From assembly GCF_009740285.1 (NCBI RefSeq), contig NZ_CP046566.1, forward strand, positions 3,386,658 through 3,450,657: a stretch of DNA of 64,000 bases. The letters run 5' to 3'. The notes under the pieces are model-generated. The model was not told where the DNA came from, searched no databases, and saw only the letters and a list, made by a program, of their open reading frames with translations. Shown here piece after piece: positions 62,938-64,000 of the stretch. A program made the translations under genes and the position numbers. Source of the stretch: Phnomibacter ginsenosidimutans (GTDB taxonomy: Bacteria; Bacteroidota; Bacteroidia; Chitinophagales; Chitinophagaceae). How positions within the stretch are numbered: the stretch's first letter is position 1; each line of letters opens with the position of its first letter.

Positions 62938-64000
62938 TCAGGAAATCTTCGACCAGAACGTTTTTCCTTTTTTGGCCAACAAGTGTTGACGCAAAGCTGC
63001 ATGCTCCGGCTTCATTAGTTCCACATCTTCTTCCAGCAAATTCTCTGCCATACGTTGCGCTGCTTCCATCAATGCTTTGTCGTGCATGATGGAGGCCAGC
63101 TTAAAATTGAGCATGCCGCTTTGGCGGGTGCCTTCAATATCGCCGGGGCCGCGCAGCTCCATGTCTTTCTCTGCTATGCGAAAACCATCGTTGGTTTCAC
63201 ACATAATCTTTAACCGTTCCCGGGCGTCGGAGGTTAATTTGGGGCCGGTTAATAAAATGCAAAAGCTTTTCTCGCTGCCGCGGCCCACCCTGCCCCGCAG
63301 CTGGTGCAATTGGCTCAAACCAAACTTTTCGGCACTTTCTATCACCATCACACTGGCGTTCGGCACATTTACCCCCACTTCAATTACAGTTGTACTCACC
63401 ATAATTTGAGTGTCGCCTTTTACAAACCGTTGCATGTTGGTGTCTTTTTCTTCGGCACTCATGCGCCCATGCACCATGCTGATGTAAAACTTCGGTTCTG
63501 GAAAAAATGCTTTCACATTTTCATAGCCCCGCATCAGGTTTTCATATTCCAGTTTGCTGCTTTCTTCTATCAGCGGAAAAATGATATATGCCTGCCGGCC
63601 TTTCTGAATTTCTTCGCCCACAAATTCCAGCACATTGTGACGGCTGCTTTCGTAGCGATGCACCGTGGTAATGGGTTGCCTGCCGGGCGGCAGTTCATCC
63701 ATCACCGAGCAATCCAGATCGCCAAACAAACTCATGCTGAGTGTACGGGGGATGGGTGTTGCCGTCATCACCAATACATGCGGTGGTATCTCATTTTTTT
63801 GCCACAGCTTACTGCGCTGCTCTACCCCAAAACGATGCTGTTCATCAATCACCACAAAACCGAGGTTTTTGAATTGCACCGTGTCTTCTATGAGTGCATG
63901 GGTACCAATGAGGATATGAATTTCTCCATCAACAGCCCGTTGTAAAATCTTCCTGCGTTCGGCGGCTTTTACACTACCCGTAAGTAAGGCCACCGTAACG
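62938..64000 (-). CDS. recG: ATP-dependent DNA helicase RecG (C-terminal part, cut by window end)
   Basis: Superfamily-2 helicase that remodels stalled forks and Holliday junctions. About 354 residues are visible; the N-terminal wedge domain and Walker A lie beyond the window. Seen are LLTGSVKAAERRK (motif Ia region), ILIGTHALIEDTVQF, Walker B variant VVIDEQHRFGVEQR and motif III VLVMTATPIPRTLSMSLFGD. The helicase C domain has VHGRMSAEEKDTNM, STTVIEVGVNVPNASVMVIE and the motif VI region QLHQLRGRVGRGSEKSFCIL. The C-terminal DMELRGPGDIEGTRQSG is the RecG TRG-like motif. Confidence 0.96.
   Translation of the reverse strand, partial: VTVALLTGSVKAAERRKILQRAVDGEIHILIGTHALIEDTVQFKNLGFVVIDEQHRFGVEQRSKLWQKNEIPPHVLVMTATPIPRTLSMSLFGDLDCSVMDELPPGRQPITTVHRYESSRHNVLEFVGEEIQKGRQAYIIFPLIEESSKLEYENLMRGYENVKAFFPEPKFYISMVHGRMSAEEKDTNMQRFVKGDTQIMVSTTVIEVGVNVPNASVMVIESAEKFGLSQLHQLRGRVGRGSEKSFCILLTGPKLTSDARERLKIMCETNDGFRIAEKDMELRGPGDIEGTRQSGMLNFKLASIMHDKALMEAAQRMAENLLEEDVELMKPEHAALRQHLLAKKGKTFWSKIS

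Overview
The window is a 64 kb stretch of a Bacteroidota chromosome, most likely from the Chitinophagaceae. The evidence is type IX secretion (T9SS) substrates with gliding-type C-terminal domains next to a PorP/SprF protein, the Bacteroidota-style mraZ-to-ftsZ cluster without murF, an arginine pathway with the ArgF' (N-acyl-ornithine) transcarbamylase, a bacterial GGGP-synthase homologue, and lipoproteins with short Bacteroidota signal peptides. I see no tRNA, rRNA, CRISPR array, insertion sequence or prophage.

Layout. 0-6.2 kb: a membrane-bound [NiFe] uptake hydrogenase on the minus strand (small subunit, large subunit, cytochrome b, maturation protease), divergent from a small His-rich membrane protein and hypABC. 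The small subunit carries all six cysteines of the oxygen-tolerant [4Fe-3S] proximal cluster. 6.2-16.2 kb: a leftward arginine cluster (GNAT acyltransferase, argG, cupin, argC, argD, argF', argB, a HAD phosphatase, an M20 deacetylase, argH), probably using N-succinylated intermediates. 16.2-18.2 kb: a GC-rich structured intergenic region, then two AT-rich Imm11/DUF1629-like genes that look like orphan immunity genes. 18.4-38.6 kb: accessory and housekeeping genes (lipoprotein esterase, SRPBCC tandem, APC permease, SPFH lipoprotein, GGGP-synthase family, dxs, cardiolipin synthase, thioredoxins, ABC exporter, epimerase). 38.7-55.2 kb: the division and cell-wall cluster, all leftward, with a terminator after ftsZ. 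55.2-55.8 kb: a non-coding region with a helically phased DnaA-box-like array, three perfect palindromes and five direct repeats of period 23-24 bp. 55.8-62.9 kb: two T9SS substrates and a PorP/SprF protein. 62.9-64 kb: the C-terminal part of recG, cut by the window end.

Two things stand out. First, eight single-base frame breaks interrupt seven otherwise well-preserved genes, including essential murD and the hydrogenase large subunit. Most lie in or next to short A/T homopolymers, so base-calling error is the simplest explanation; real slippage or decay is the alternative. Second, the 55.2-55.8 kb gap looks like a replication or DnaA-controlled regulatory region and is the best candidate here for something undescribed.

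Gene families were assigned by reading motifs and domain order; no database search was run.
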